A stretch of DNA of 64,000 nucleotides from NCBI RefSeq assembly GCF_003431825.1, contig NZ_CP020083.1, positions 3,572,501 through 3,636,500 on the forward strand, read 5' to 3'. The DNA comes from Blastomonas fulva. GTDB taxonomy: Bacteria > Pseudomonadota > Alphaproteobacteria > Sphingomonadales > Sphingomonadaceae. The position numbers were made by a program, and so were the translations under genes. Of the stretch, positions 36,567 through 44,827 are shown one piece after another. Below the pieces are notes generated by a model. The model ran no database searches and was not told the DNA's origin. It saw only the letters and a program-made list of their open reading frames with translations. Numbering within the stretch: position 1 is the first letter of the stretch; every line of letters begins with the position of its first letter.

Positions 36567-37238
36567 TCACGCCAAGCGCTCGTCCCGCAGCTTGCAGGCG
36601 CGCGCGAAGACATCCTCGAACATCGCGGCCGTCAGCCGTCCAGTGTTCGTGTTGTACCGGCTGCAGTGATAGCTGTCGATCAGCACCCTGCCCTCGCCCA
36701 GATCGTGGACCGCGCCGTGGCCGAAAGGATGATCGGCGAGGCGGTGGCCCCAGTGGCGCAGGAAGCTGTCGTGCGCGATCCGCCCCAGCGCGACGAACAC
36801 GCGCAAGCGCGGCAGCGCGGCGATCTGGGCGGTGAGGAACCGGCGGCAGGTGTTGATCTCCTGCGGAGTCGGCTTGTTCTGCGGCGGCAGGCACTTGACC
36901 GAATTGATGATCACCACGCCGCTGAGCGCGAGGCCATCGCCGAGATCGCTCTCGTAGCGATCGTTGCTCAAGCCGAACTTCGCCAGAGTCGCGAACAGCA
37001 GATCGCCCGCATAATCGCCGGTAAACGGCCGTCCGGTGCGGTTCGCCCCGTGCTTGCCCGGCGCCAGCCCGATGATCCCCAGCCACGCATCGGCATCGCC
37101 AAAGGCAGCGACGGGCGCGTTCCACCAGTCGGGATGCTCGGCCTGGCAGGCGTGGCGCAGCGCCACCAGCCTTGGGCATAAAGGACAGTCGCGCGGCGGC
37201 TCGGTGTGCGGAATGGGGCTTACGCTGATCACGCCCAA
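36567..37238 (-). CDS. Uracil-DNA glycosylase, family 5 type
   Basis: The product is 223 aa. It removes uracil and other deaminated bases from DNA. N-terminal DCPLCPRL supplies the first cysteines of a Fe-S cluster; motif 1 is GLAPGKHGANRTGRPFTGD and motif 2 SYHCSRYNTNTGRLT, which match family 5 (UDGb) better than family 4. The start is uncertain: TTG at 37238 or GTG at 37232, each of which keeps the cysteine motif. Divergent from folK, with only 16 bases between. Confidence 0.9.
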   Translation of the reverse strand: MGVISVSPIPHTEPPRDCPLCPRLVALRHACQAEHPDWWNAPVAAFGDADAWLGIIGLAPGKHGANRTGRPFTGDYAGDLLFATLAKFGLSNDRYESDLGDGLALSGVVIINSVKCLPPQNKPTPQEINTCRRFLTAQIAALPRLRVFVALGRIAHDSFLRHWGHRLADHPFGHGAVHDLGEGRVLIDSYHCSRYNTNTGRLTAAMFEDVFARACKLRDERLA

Positions 37239-37254
37239 GCGCTAGGCGCAGACC

Positions 37255-37749
37255 ATGCGTCAGGCAAGCCTTGCCCAGTATCTGATCGCGCTGGGATCGA
37301 ACCGGCGGCACCACCGCATCGGTCCGCCCGAGCGGGTGCTGGAGGCCGCGATGGAGGCCCTTGCGGCAGAGGATGTCGATATTCTCGTGCTCGCGCCCGC
37401 GATCCGTACGCGCCCGATCGGCCCTTCGCAGCGCATGTATGCCAACAGCGCGGCGCTGATCTGCACGCGGCTTGCCCCCGACGATCTGCTGGCGCTGCTC
37501 AAGACGCTGGAGGCGCGCTTCGGCACCAGGCGCGGCCAGCGCTGGTCGGCGCGCACGCTCGATCTCGACATCATCTGGTGGTCGGGCGGCACCTGGCATT
37601 CGCGCCGGCCTGAGCTGATCGTCCCGCATATCGCCTTTCGCGAGCGGCGCTTCGTGCTGCAACCCGCTGCGATGATCGCGCCGCAGCTGCGCGACCCGGT
37701 CACCGGGCGCAGCATCGGCCAGCTTCTGCACCGGCTCACGCGGGCTTGA
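37255..37749 (+). CDS. folK: 7,8-dihydro-6-hydroxymethylpterin pyrophosphokinase
   Basis: The product is 164 aa. It transfers pyrophosphate from ATP to 6-hydroxymethyl-dihydropterin in folate synthesis. Signatures: YLIALGSNRRHH at the N-terminus, TRPIGPSQRMYANSAA, and the metal-binding RTLDLDIIWW. Followed by tRNA-Lys. Confidence 0.94.
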   Translation: MRQASLAQYLIALGSNRRHHRIGPPERVLEAAMEALAAEDVDILVLAPAIRTRPIGPSQRMYANSAALICTRLAPDDLLALLKTLEARFGTRRGQRWSARTLDLDIIWWSGGTWHSRRPELIVPHIAFRERRFVLQPAAMIAPQLRDPVTGRSIGQLLHRLTRA

Positions 37750-37838
37750 CCCGCCAAGGCTCCCCGACTAGGGGAGACGCCGCACCGGGACACACCGGTC
37801 GACATCCGATGGCGCCACACCGCTGCGCCACCCCTTAC

Positions 37839-37914
37839 GGGCCCTTAGCTCAGTCGGTAGAGCAACTGACTTTTAATCAGTAGGTCGCTGGTTCGAACCC
37901 AGCAGGGCTCACCA
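37839..37914 (+). tRNA. tRNA-Lys (UUU)
   Basis: 76 bases with CCA encoded. The acceptor stem GGGCCCT pairs with AGGGCTC, the D-loop contains AGCTCAGTCGGTAGAGC, the anticodon loop CTTTTAA carries UUU between ACTGA/TCAGT, and the T-arm is GCTGGTTCGAACCCAGC. No attachment-site duplication or integrase is seen downstream. Confidence 0.97.
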
Positions 37915-38203
37915 TTATAGCAATTAACTCAATGGGTTATGAGACGGTGGCGGTCAAGCGATCCTGCAGCCGCCTCTGCAGGCAACCGGGTAGGTAACAC
38001 TTGCCCATTGGTCGGAACGAAGTTGCGCGGCTGCCGTAATGCTTGCAAGCAACTAACTACGGGCCAAGATACATGACCGCAGCAACTGCATTCGCCATGA
38101 TTGCCGGCTTGAACGCGACCGCCATAGCGGCGCTGGTTTATCATCGGGCTCACGCTAAGGCGTCTGGGCGCCCTGCACCGGCATGGTTAGGCGCGGACAA
38201 CCG
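37915..38203. other. Gene-poor stretch after tRNA-Lys
   Basis: Mostly non-coding. One small plus-strand frame (38073-38207, 44 codons) encodes a single hydrophobic segment (FAMIAGLNATAIAALVYH) but lacks a ribosome site and overlaps the end of the next gene, so I do not call it a gene. Confidence 0.5.
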
Positions 38204-38458
38204 CTAATCCGGCCCCGGCTCATCCTTGCCCCACACGCCGGGCCGTTTATCGAAATACCCATTGTCGACCGGATCCGCGACCACGACAGCCGTTGACCCG
38301 CCCGCGAGCCTGGCCGCGATATGCTTGGCCATCGCTTCATGCGCGCGGTCACTTTCCATCGCCAGCTTGGACCGCATGGCGGTTTTTGTTGTGGGCGGTG
38401 CTGCCTTGAGCGCCTGATATAGCATGGCCTCGAGTTCGGTCTGGTCGATTCTACGCAT
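38204..38458 (-). CDS. Small conserved-looking protein, function unknown
   Basis: The product is 84 aa from ATG at 38458. It is amphipathic and helical (RRIDQTELEAMLYQALKAAP) with no signal or membrane segment, ending VWGKDEPGPD. Composition looks coding, but the frame runs further upstream without a start and no ribosome site is obvious. It lies between tRNA-Lys and the DUF885 gene. I do not recognise a family. Confidence 0.5.
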   Translation of the reverse strand: MRRIDQTELEAMLYQALKAAPPTTKTAMRSKLAMESDRAHEAMAKHIAARLAGGSTAVVVADPVDNGYFDKRPGVWGKDEPGPD

Positions 38459-38669
38459 GGTGACACGATGGTGCACGATCAGGGCTGTAGGAAAGCGGAT
38501 ATTTGCCTTCCACAGAACGTTTGGCGCGCGTCTGTCAGACGACGGCGAACCTGAGGCACAGGTATGTGGGTGCAACCCACGTCGCTCGGGCTGTCTCATG
38601 CCGTCCATTCTGCGCTTGCCCCCTTTGTGATCAGGCTCTTATGGTCGCCGCCTAACCACGGGGACCATC

Positions 38670-40502
38670 ATGCACCACACCATTCGCTTTGCCGTATCCG
38701 CGCTCGCCATCGCGCTTGCCGCACCCAGCACGATCGCGCTTGCACCGGCGATCGCCGCGCAGCCCGCCGAGGCCAATCAGGATGCCGCGCTGACCGCGTT
38801 TCTGGATGCCGAGTTCGAAGAAGCGATCAAGCAGCAGCCGCAGCTCGCCACGCGCCTTGGCCGCAAGGACGGCGGCGACCAGTGGAACGACATCGGCGAT
38901 GAAGCTGCCGAGGCGCAGCTTGCCTGGCGCAAGGCTTCGGTCGCCCGGATGAAGGCGCAGTTCGACCGCGCGAAGCTCTCGCCCGAGGCGCAGGTCAACT
39001 ACGACATCTGGGCGCTCGAGGCCGAGCGTGCCGAAATGCAGCAGGCCAACCGGGTGTACCGCCCGCCCTTCTATTCGCGGCTCTATTCGGCGCACAGCCA
39101 GCTGCCCGATTTCCTGATCAACACGCACACGGTTGCCGACGCGACCGACCTCAAGAACTACATCGCCCGGCTGCGCGGCATCCCTGCTGTGCTTGATGTC
39201 GCGATCGCGCGCACCAAGGCGAGCGAAGCGGCGGGGATCCGCGCGCCGAAGTTCCAGATCGAGACCATCATCACCGGCAGCGAGAAGCTGACCAGCGGCG
39301 CGCCGTTCGGCGATGGTCCCGATGCTGCGCTGTGGGCGGACGTCAAGGCAAAGACCGAGGCGCTGGTTGCCGCCGGCAAGCTCCCCCGCGCCGAGGCCGA
39401 TGCCATGCTGGCCGAAGCGCGCGCGGCGATCGTCGCGCTTAAGCCGGCCTATGACCGGGTCGTCGCCTGGGCCAGGGCCAGCCTGCCCAACGCGCCCAGC
39501 GGCAAGGTCGGTGCGATCACTCTGCCCGAAGGCGCGGCTTATTATGCCAATGAGCTCAAGCTCAACACCACCAGCGACTACACCGCCGAGCAGATCCACT
39601 CCATCGGCCGATCGGAGGTCGCGCGGATCGAGGCCGAGCAGGATGCGCTGGCAAAGCAGGCAGGGTTCAAGGACCGCAGCGCCTATTATGCCGGGCGCGC
39701 CCGGCTCAACCCGCCGCGGCCCTATGACGATGCGGCGCGGACCGAGTACCTGACGACCGCAAATGCCTTTGTCGCGCACACCCGCTCGCTGCTCGAGCCC
39801 TATTTCAACTCGCTGCCCAAATATGGTATCGAGGTGGTGCGCGAGCCGGCATTCTCCGAAGTCGCAGGCGGCGCAGCGCACGCCTCTGCCCCCAGCCCCG
39901 ACGGATCGCGCCCGGCCAAGACCTATGTTCATCTGGTCGGAACCGTGCCCGATCCGGCGGCGATGTACACGCTGATGTGCCATGAGGCGGTTCCCGGTCA
40001 CAACATGCAGGGCGACATCCAGGTGCGGCAGACCAGCGGGCCCAAGTTCCGCGCGGTCACCGGCTATGTCGCGTTCGGCGAAGGCTGGGCGCTCTATGCC
40101 GAGGCCTTGTGCAAGGAAATGAACGCCTTCCCCGATATCGCGGCCGATTTCCTGCGGCTGGATGCCGAGCTGTTCCGCGCGGCGCGGCTGGTGGTCGACA
40201 CCGGCATCCATGCGATGGGCTGGACCGAGGACGAGGCGGTTGCATACATGAACACCACCGGTCGCCAGCCGATAGAACGCTCGCGTTCGGAAATCCGCCG
40301 CTATATCACGCTGCCGGGCCAGGCGACCGGCTACAAGATGGGGATGCTCAAGATCGTCGAGCTGCGCCAGCGCGCCGAAAGCAAGCTGGGCAAGAAGTTC
40401 GACATCAAGGGATTTCACGATTTGCTGATCGCGTCGGGATCGCAGCCGCTGTCGATCCTGGAGCGCCGGGTGGACGACTGGATCGCGCGCTCGGCGACCT
40501 GA
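38670..40502 (+). CDS. DUF885 family metallopeptidase-like protein
   Basis: The product is 610 aa with a signal peptide (ALAIALAAPSTIALAPAIAA). The DUF885 signatures are CHEAVPGHNMQ (HExxH-like zinc site, near 445) and AFGEGWALYAEALCKE (the downstream Glu), as in gluzincins. It is a predicted periplasmic peptidase of unknown substrate and is transcribed alone. Confidence 0.92.
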   Translation: MHHTIRFAVSALAIALAAPSTIALAPAIAAQPAEANQDAALTAFLDAEFEEAIKQQPQLATRLGRKDGGDQWNDIGDEAAEAQLAWRKASVARMKAQFDRAKLSPEAQVNYDIWALEAERAEMQQANRVYRPPFYSRLYSAHSQLPDFLINTHTVADATDLKNYIARLRGIPAVLDVAIARTKASEAAGIRAPKFQIETIITGSEKLTSGAPFGDGPDAALWADVKAKTEALVAAGKLPRAEADAMLAEARAAIVALKPAYDRVVAWARASLPNAPSGKVGAITLPEGAAYYANELKLNTTSDYTAEQIHSIGRSEVARIEAEQDALAKQAGFKDRSAYYAGRARLNPPRPYDDAARTEYLTTANAFVAHTRSLLEPYFNSLPKYGIEVVREPAFSEVAGGAAHASAPSPDGSRPAKTYVHLVGTVPDPAAMYTLMCHEAVPGHNMQGDIQVRQTSGPKFRAVTGYVAFGEGWALYAEALCKEMNAFPDIAADFLRLDAELFRAARLVVDTGIHAMGWTEDEAVAYMNTTGRQPIERSRSEIRRYITLPGQATGYKMGMLKIVELRQRAESKLGKKFDIKGFHDLLIASGSQPLSILERRVDDWIARSAT

Positions 40503-40566
40503 GCATGCGCCTCTGACCGGCACGAAGTCCGGTTGCGAACCGAAACGGTCTTTTGCATCGGCAGCA

Positions 40567-42057
40567 ATGCCCTATATGCAAGAAGCCCCGGCGCCATCCC
40601 GCGCCGCATTCGCAACCGGACGACCCGCCATTTCCGATTCCACTGCATCGTCCGCCGATCTGACCCCTGCCCCATCGGGCAGCAGCGGCCCATCGCCCAC
40701 GCGCGCGCCAACGTCTGCACGGTCGGTCGGCACCGGCAAGTTCCTCACCGGGAGCCTGATGCGGCACGTCGCCGTGATGACGCTCACCTCCAGCATCGGC
40801 CTGCTTGCGCTGTTCCTGGTCGATTTCGCCGATCTGTTTTTCATCTCGCAGCTGGGCGACCCGTCGCTGACCGCGGGGATCGGCTTTGCCAGCACTTTGC
40901 TGTTCCTCAATTCCTCGCTCAATATCGGGCTGATGATCACAATCAGCGCGCTCGCTGCCCGCCGCATCGGCATGGGCCGCAGCGAAACCACGCGTGCGCT
41001 GCTGGGCGAGGTGCTGATGCTGGGCGTTGCCATGGCGGCGCTGATCGCATTGGTGTTCTGGATCTTCGCGCCGCAATGGGTCGAGATGATGGGGGCGACC
41101 GGCAGGGCCAGGGATGCCGCGGTCAGCTATATCCGCATCGTTGCCCCGTTTGGGCCGATCACTGTGGTGGGCATGGTCTGTTCGGGGTTGCTGCGCGCCT
41201 ATGGCGATGCCCGCCGCGCGATGAACACCACGCTGGCGATGGCGGCAGGCAACGCGATCTTCGATCCGCTGCTAATGTTCGGCCTGGGCTGGGGCTTTGT
41301 CGGCGCCGCCTGGGCGACCGTAATCTCGATCCTGCTGATGGCGGTGACCGGCATCGTGCCGATCCTGCGGCATTATGGCGGCTTTGCCATGCCGACGCGC
41401 GAGAGCTTCGCTGCCAATCTGGTGGATATCCGCAAGATCATGGTGCCTGCCGTGCTGACCAATCTGGCGACCCCGGTCGGCGGGATCATCGCCTTTCGCC
41501 TGATCGCGGAATATGGCGAGGCATCGGTGGCCAGCTATGCGGTGATCGGCCGGATCATCCCGCTGGCTTTCTGCCTGCTGTTCTCGCTCTCCGGATCGAT
41601 CGGCCCGATCATCGGCCAGAATTACGGCGCGGGCCAGCTCGACAGGGTGCGCGGCACAATCGATCGCGCGGTGCTGTTCGCCGCAGGCTTCACGCTCCTG
41701 ATCTGGCCTGCGCTGATCCTGGGCAGCGATGGCATCGGCTGGGTGTTCGATCTGCCCGCAGGTGGCATGGACCTGATCCACGCCTTTGCGTGGATCGTGG
41801 TGCCGTTGTTCTTTTTCAACGGGCTGCTGTTCATCTCCAACGCCAGCTTCAACAATCTGGACCGCGCCAACTGGTCGAGCTGGACCAACTGGGGCCGCAA
41901 CACGCTGGGCGTGCTGCCTTTCGCGATGGTGGGTAGTGCCGTCGCCGGAGCACCGGGCGTGCTGATCGGACAGGCGATCGGCGGGGTGCTGTTCGGGCTG
42001 GGCGGCTATTGGCTGGTCCGACACCGGCTGGCGCAGCTCGAGAAAAATATAGGTTAA
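40567..42057 (+). CDS. MATE family efflux transporter
   Basis: The product is 496 aa. About 12 transmembrane helices begin near residue 70 (MTLTSSIGLLALFLVDFADL), with the MATE repeat pattern FISQLGDPSLTAGIGFA and a second half from IMVPAVLTNLATPVGGIIAF. A Ser/Pro/Ala-rich N-terminal extension of about 60 residues is unusual; an internal start near residue 60 would give a more typical length. It likely exports cationic drugs or metabolites with Na+ or H+. A glycosyltransferase follows. Confidence 0.93.
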   Translation: MPYMQEAPAPSRAAFATGRPAISDSTASSADLTPAPSGSSGPSPTRAPTSARSVGTGKFLTGSLMRHVAVMTLTSSIGLLALFLVDFADLFFISQLGDPSLTAGIGFASTLLFLNSSLNIGLMITISALAARRIGMGRSETTRALLGEVLMLGVAMAALIALVFWIFAPQWVEMMGATGRARDAAVSYIRIVAPFGPITVVGMVCSGLLRAYGDARRAMNTTLAMAAGNAIFDPLLMFGLGWGFVGAAWATVISILLMAVTGIVPILRHYGGFAMPTRESFAANLVDIRKIMVPAVLTNLATPVGGIIAFRLIAEYGEASVASYAVIGRIIPLAFCLLFSLSGSIGPIIGQNYGAGQLDRVRGTIDRAVLFAAGFTLLIWPALILGSDGIGWVFDLPAGGMDLIHAFAWIVVPLFFFNGLLFISNASFNNLDRANWSSWTNWGRNTLGVLPFAMVGSAVAGAPGVLIGQAIGGVLFGLGGYWLVRHRLAQLEKNIG

Positions 42058-42129
42058 CCCATTTTGCGTGCAGGGGACTTCACGTTATTTAGGCGCCCAA
42101 CCCAACGGATTAACGATTACAGTCACGCC

Positions 42130-43125
42130 ATGAACAAGACCGACACGCCTGTCATTTCCGTGCTGATGAGCGTGTACAACGCCGAGCGCTATGTTGCCGA
42201 GGCGATCCAGAGCATCCTTGGCCAGACCGAGGGGCGCTTTGAATTCCTGATCGTCAACGACGGCTCGAGCGACGCTTCTGCCTCGATTCTTGATCGCTAC
42301 GCCGCGCAGGATTCGCGCATCCGGGTGATCCATCAGGAAAACCGCGGCCTGATCGCCAGCCTCAACCTGCTGCTCGAAGAGGCACGCGCGCCGCTGGTGG
42401 CACGGATGGACAGCGACGACGTCTCGCGGCCAGAACGCTTTGCGGTGCAGCTTGCCGAAATGGCTGCAAGACCCGAGATCGCGGTGCTGGGCACCAACAC
42501 CGACGAACTTGACGCAGACGGCGCCTACTTTCCGTGCAGCGATTTCCATCCCGAGCAGCCCGAAGACATTCGCGAGCGGCTGATGGTCGCCAGCGGCATC
42601 TGCCATCCTTCGGTGATGATGCGCCGCGATGTCATCCGCGCGCTGGGCGGATACCGCGCGGCATTCCGCCATTGCGAGGATTACGACCTGTGGCTGCGCG
42701 TCAGCGAGCATCATGACATGATGAACCTGCGCGACCGGCTGTTCCTATATCGTCGCTCGCCCGATCAGGTGAGCGAAAAGCACATCCTGGTGCAGGCGAT
42801 CGGCGCGGCCTGCGCCCGCTACGCAGCGCAGCAGCGCCGCGCCGGGCGGCCCGATCCGTTCGAGGGCGCGACCTCCCTGCCCTCGCTCGACACCATCGAT
42901 GCGGTGCTGGGCACCCAGGGGGTCGGGGCCCGCATGCGCCTGGAAGTGATCGACAGCGTCAAGTATTCGCGCGACGCGATGACCAGCGGCGGGCTGGAAC
43001 TGATGCAGGCGCATCTGCGCGAGGGCGGCACCAAGCATGGCTTCTGGCGCACTGCCGGACGGCTGGTCAAGCTGGGGATGATCCCGCAGGCGCTGACCCT
43101 GTCCTACGACCTTGTCCGCTACTGA
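42130..43125 (+). CDS. Family 2 glycosyltransferase
   Basis: The product is 331 aa from ATG at 42130. GT-A fold: VISVLMSVYNAERYVAEAIQ, the FLIVNDGSSDASA nucleotide region and the metal-binding ARMDSDD (DxD). The C-terminal part has no membrane helices. The acceptor is unknown; the gene stands with no other polysaccharide genes, so it may modify surface glycans. Confidence 0.9.
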   Translation: MNKTDTPVISVLMSVYNAERYVAEAIQSILGQTEGRFEFLIVNDGSSDASASILDRYAAQDSRIRVIHQENRGLIASLNLLLEEARAPLVARMDSDDVSRPERFAVQLAEMAARPEIAVLGTNTDELDADGAYFPCSDFHPEQPEDIRERLMVASGICHPSVMMRRDVIRALGGYRAAFRHCEDYDLWLRVSEHHDMMNLRDRLFLYRRSPDQVSEKHILVQAIGAACARYAAQQRRAGRPDPFEGATSLPSLDTIDAVLGTQGVGARMRLEVIDSVKYSRDAMTSGGLELMQAHLREGGTKHGFWRTAGRLVKLGMIPQALTLSYDLVRY

Positions 43126-43250
43126 AAGCGCCGGTCCGAACCTGGCTTTTCCGCGTGTTTCCGGATTGTTAATTCCTGTCACATCGGCTGTCCCGTCCAG
43201 AGACAGCGCAAATTGCCCGCAGATTTGGTAACCGATTTGCGCTAGGCGGC

Positions 43251-44411
43251 ATGCTCAGGGCTTTCCTCCCACCACCGCTTGTCAGGATTCGCGTCTCCAT
43301 CATGTCTCGTGCCCCCACCGGAATGAAGCGTTTCAGCGCCGCGATGGGATTGCGCGAGTGGGTGGCATGGCTGGCGCTGGCATTGGTGCTGTCGCTGGGC
43401 GCCTCGCAGATCGTTCGTGCACAGCGCGGCGAGGATGACACGGCCGCCCCGCGATATCAGCCACGCGAAGGATTGCCGTTCGAGCATTCGGGCGAAAACT
43501 TCCCTGGCTCTGCGTTCTACTATCTCGACGATGCCGGATCGCTGGTCCAGCCGTCGCCTGCCGTGCTCAGTGGTGACGTTGCCGATGGGCTTTCGGGTGG
43601 CGAATTCGTGCGCGGCGTGGTGCTGCGTGGATCCCCGGTCGATCAGGGCCGCGCACTGCAGTGCCTCACCGCCGCCATCTATTACGAAGCCGCGATGGAG
43701 CCCGACGCCGGGCAGCAGGCGGTTGCACAGGTCGTGCTCAACCGGATGATGCACCCCAGCTACCCCGACACCGTCTGCGGCGTGGTCTATCAGGGGTCCG
43801 AACGTGCAACCGGCTGCCAGTTCAGCTTCAGCTGCGATGGTGCCATGGCGCGCGCGCCCAGCCAGGTCTATTGGGCGCGCGCGCGCCGGGTCGCGGAACG
43901 CGCGCTGTCGGGCTATGTCTATCGCCCGGTCGGCACCGCGACGCATTACCACACCACCGAAGTTTCGCCCTATTGGGCGCCCAGTCTTGACTTCATCGGC
44001 ACCATCGGCGCGCACCGTTTCTATCGCTGGAAGGGCGCCGCCGGACGCAGCATGGCCTTTGTCCGGTCGCATCTGGGCGCGGAACCCTTCCCCGGCCCCA
44101 AGCCGCGCAGCACGCTGATCCTGGCGAGCGCAGTCGATCCGCTCGACCCGCTGGTGCTGGCCAAGGCCTATGAGGCCGCGCGCCTGAAGGCCGAGGCCGA
44201 CAACGCCGTGACGCTGGAGGCCCAGCGTCTGGGCCGTGCAGCACCCGCCACCGCGCCGTCGCTGAACGCGGTGCAGGCTCCGGCTTACGCCCCCGACGTC
44301 GTCCGGCGCGGCGGCGATGCTGTGTTCCGCGGATCCAACCTGCCCGACAACAGCCAGATCCGCCCGGAATACCGCAACAGCGGCCAGTGGATCCGCCAGC
44401 CGGGCACCTGA
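43251..44411 (+). CDS. SleB-type cell wall hydrolase
   Basis: The product is 386 aa from 43251, with ATG at 43302 as an alternative. A membrane anchor (VAWLALALVLSLGAS) is followed by the hydrolase_2 (SleB/CwlJ) domain: ALQCLTAAIYYEAAMEPDAG with its catalytic-type Glu, GQQAVAQVVLNRM and ATHYHTTEVSPYWA. The C-terminal tail is low complexity, rich in Ala/Pro. Probably a periplasmic lytic transglycosylase or amidase in peptidoglycan turnover. Confidence 0.92.
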   Translation: MLRAFLPPPLVRIRVSIMSRAPTGMKRFSAAMGLREWVAWLALALVLSLGASQIVRAQRGEDDTAAPRYQPREGLPFEHSGENFPGSAFYYLDDAGSLVQPSPAVLSGDVADGLSGGEFVRGVVLRGSPVDQGRALQCLTAAIYYEAAMEPDAGQQAVAQVVLNRMMHPSYPDTVCGVVYQGSERATGCQFSFSCDGAMARAPSQVYWARARRVAERALSGYVYRPVGTATHYHTTEVSPYWAPSLDFIGTIGAHRFYRWKGAAGRSMAFVRSHLGAEPFPGPKPRSTLILASAVDPLDPLVLAKAYEAARLKAEADNAVTLEAQRLGRAAPATAPSLNAVQAPAYAPDVVRRGGDAVFRGSNLPDNSQIRPEYRNSGQWIRQPGT

Positions 44412-44827
44412 ACGTCATGGCCCAGCCGCCGCCAATTAGACGCGGCGTGCATGCTTTACGCATTAAGCATATCAGCCAACCGGTTTTGCCAAAGCCGGAT
44501 TAGGCTTTCTGCGTCTAATGTCGGTAATCGATAGATTAACTGCACCTGGCAAATGTGCCAAATCGGGACTTCCGCTTCGCCAGCGGAGCTTCGATAGCAG
44601 CACAAGGTTGCGAGGCGCGCATCTTCGAAGGAGAGAAAATATAATTTTTTCAAAACGGTAGTGACGCTGCCCCACCCCCCCCGATAAACGGAGCGGGGAC
44701 GGAAGGGCCACCGACTGCACCTGCGAAAACCCCTTGGAATTGGGGGATCGCGATACCCTCGGAACGAGGCAAATTTGCAGTTTGGTAACCCTCTGCGCGG
44801 TATTACGGTTTACGAGGAAGTAACCAC
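44412..44827. other. Intergenic region upstream of the CHASE2/EAL gene
   Basis: About 415 bases with no convincing coding frame. It is AT-richer than the surroundings, with a TATAAT sequence at 44640-44645 (no good -35 at normal spacing) and a C-run at 44673. It probably holds the promoter of the downstream gene; I see no repeats or terminator with a T-tract. Confidence 0.5.

Noticed and set aside
38073..38207. 44-codon plus-strand frame with one hydrophobic segment
   Set aside because: No ribosome site, overlaps the end of a better minus-strand frame, and too short to judge.
37839..38670. Possible integrated element at tRNA-Lys
   Set aside because: No integrase, no duplicated tRNA end and no composition change are visible.
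43126..43165. Weak stem after the GT2 gene followed by TTTT
   Set aside because: The stem is imperfect and short (about 3+3 pairs), not sufficient for a terminator.
44631..44650. TATAAT in the upstream region of the CHASE2/EAL gene
   Set aside because: No -35 at 16-18 bases, so not called a promoter.
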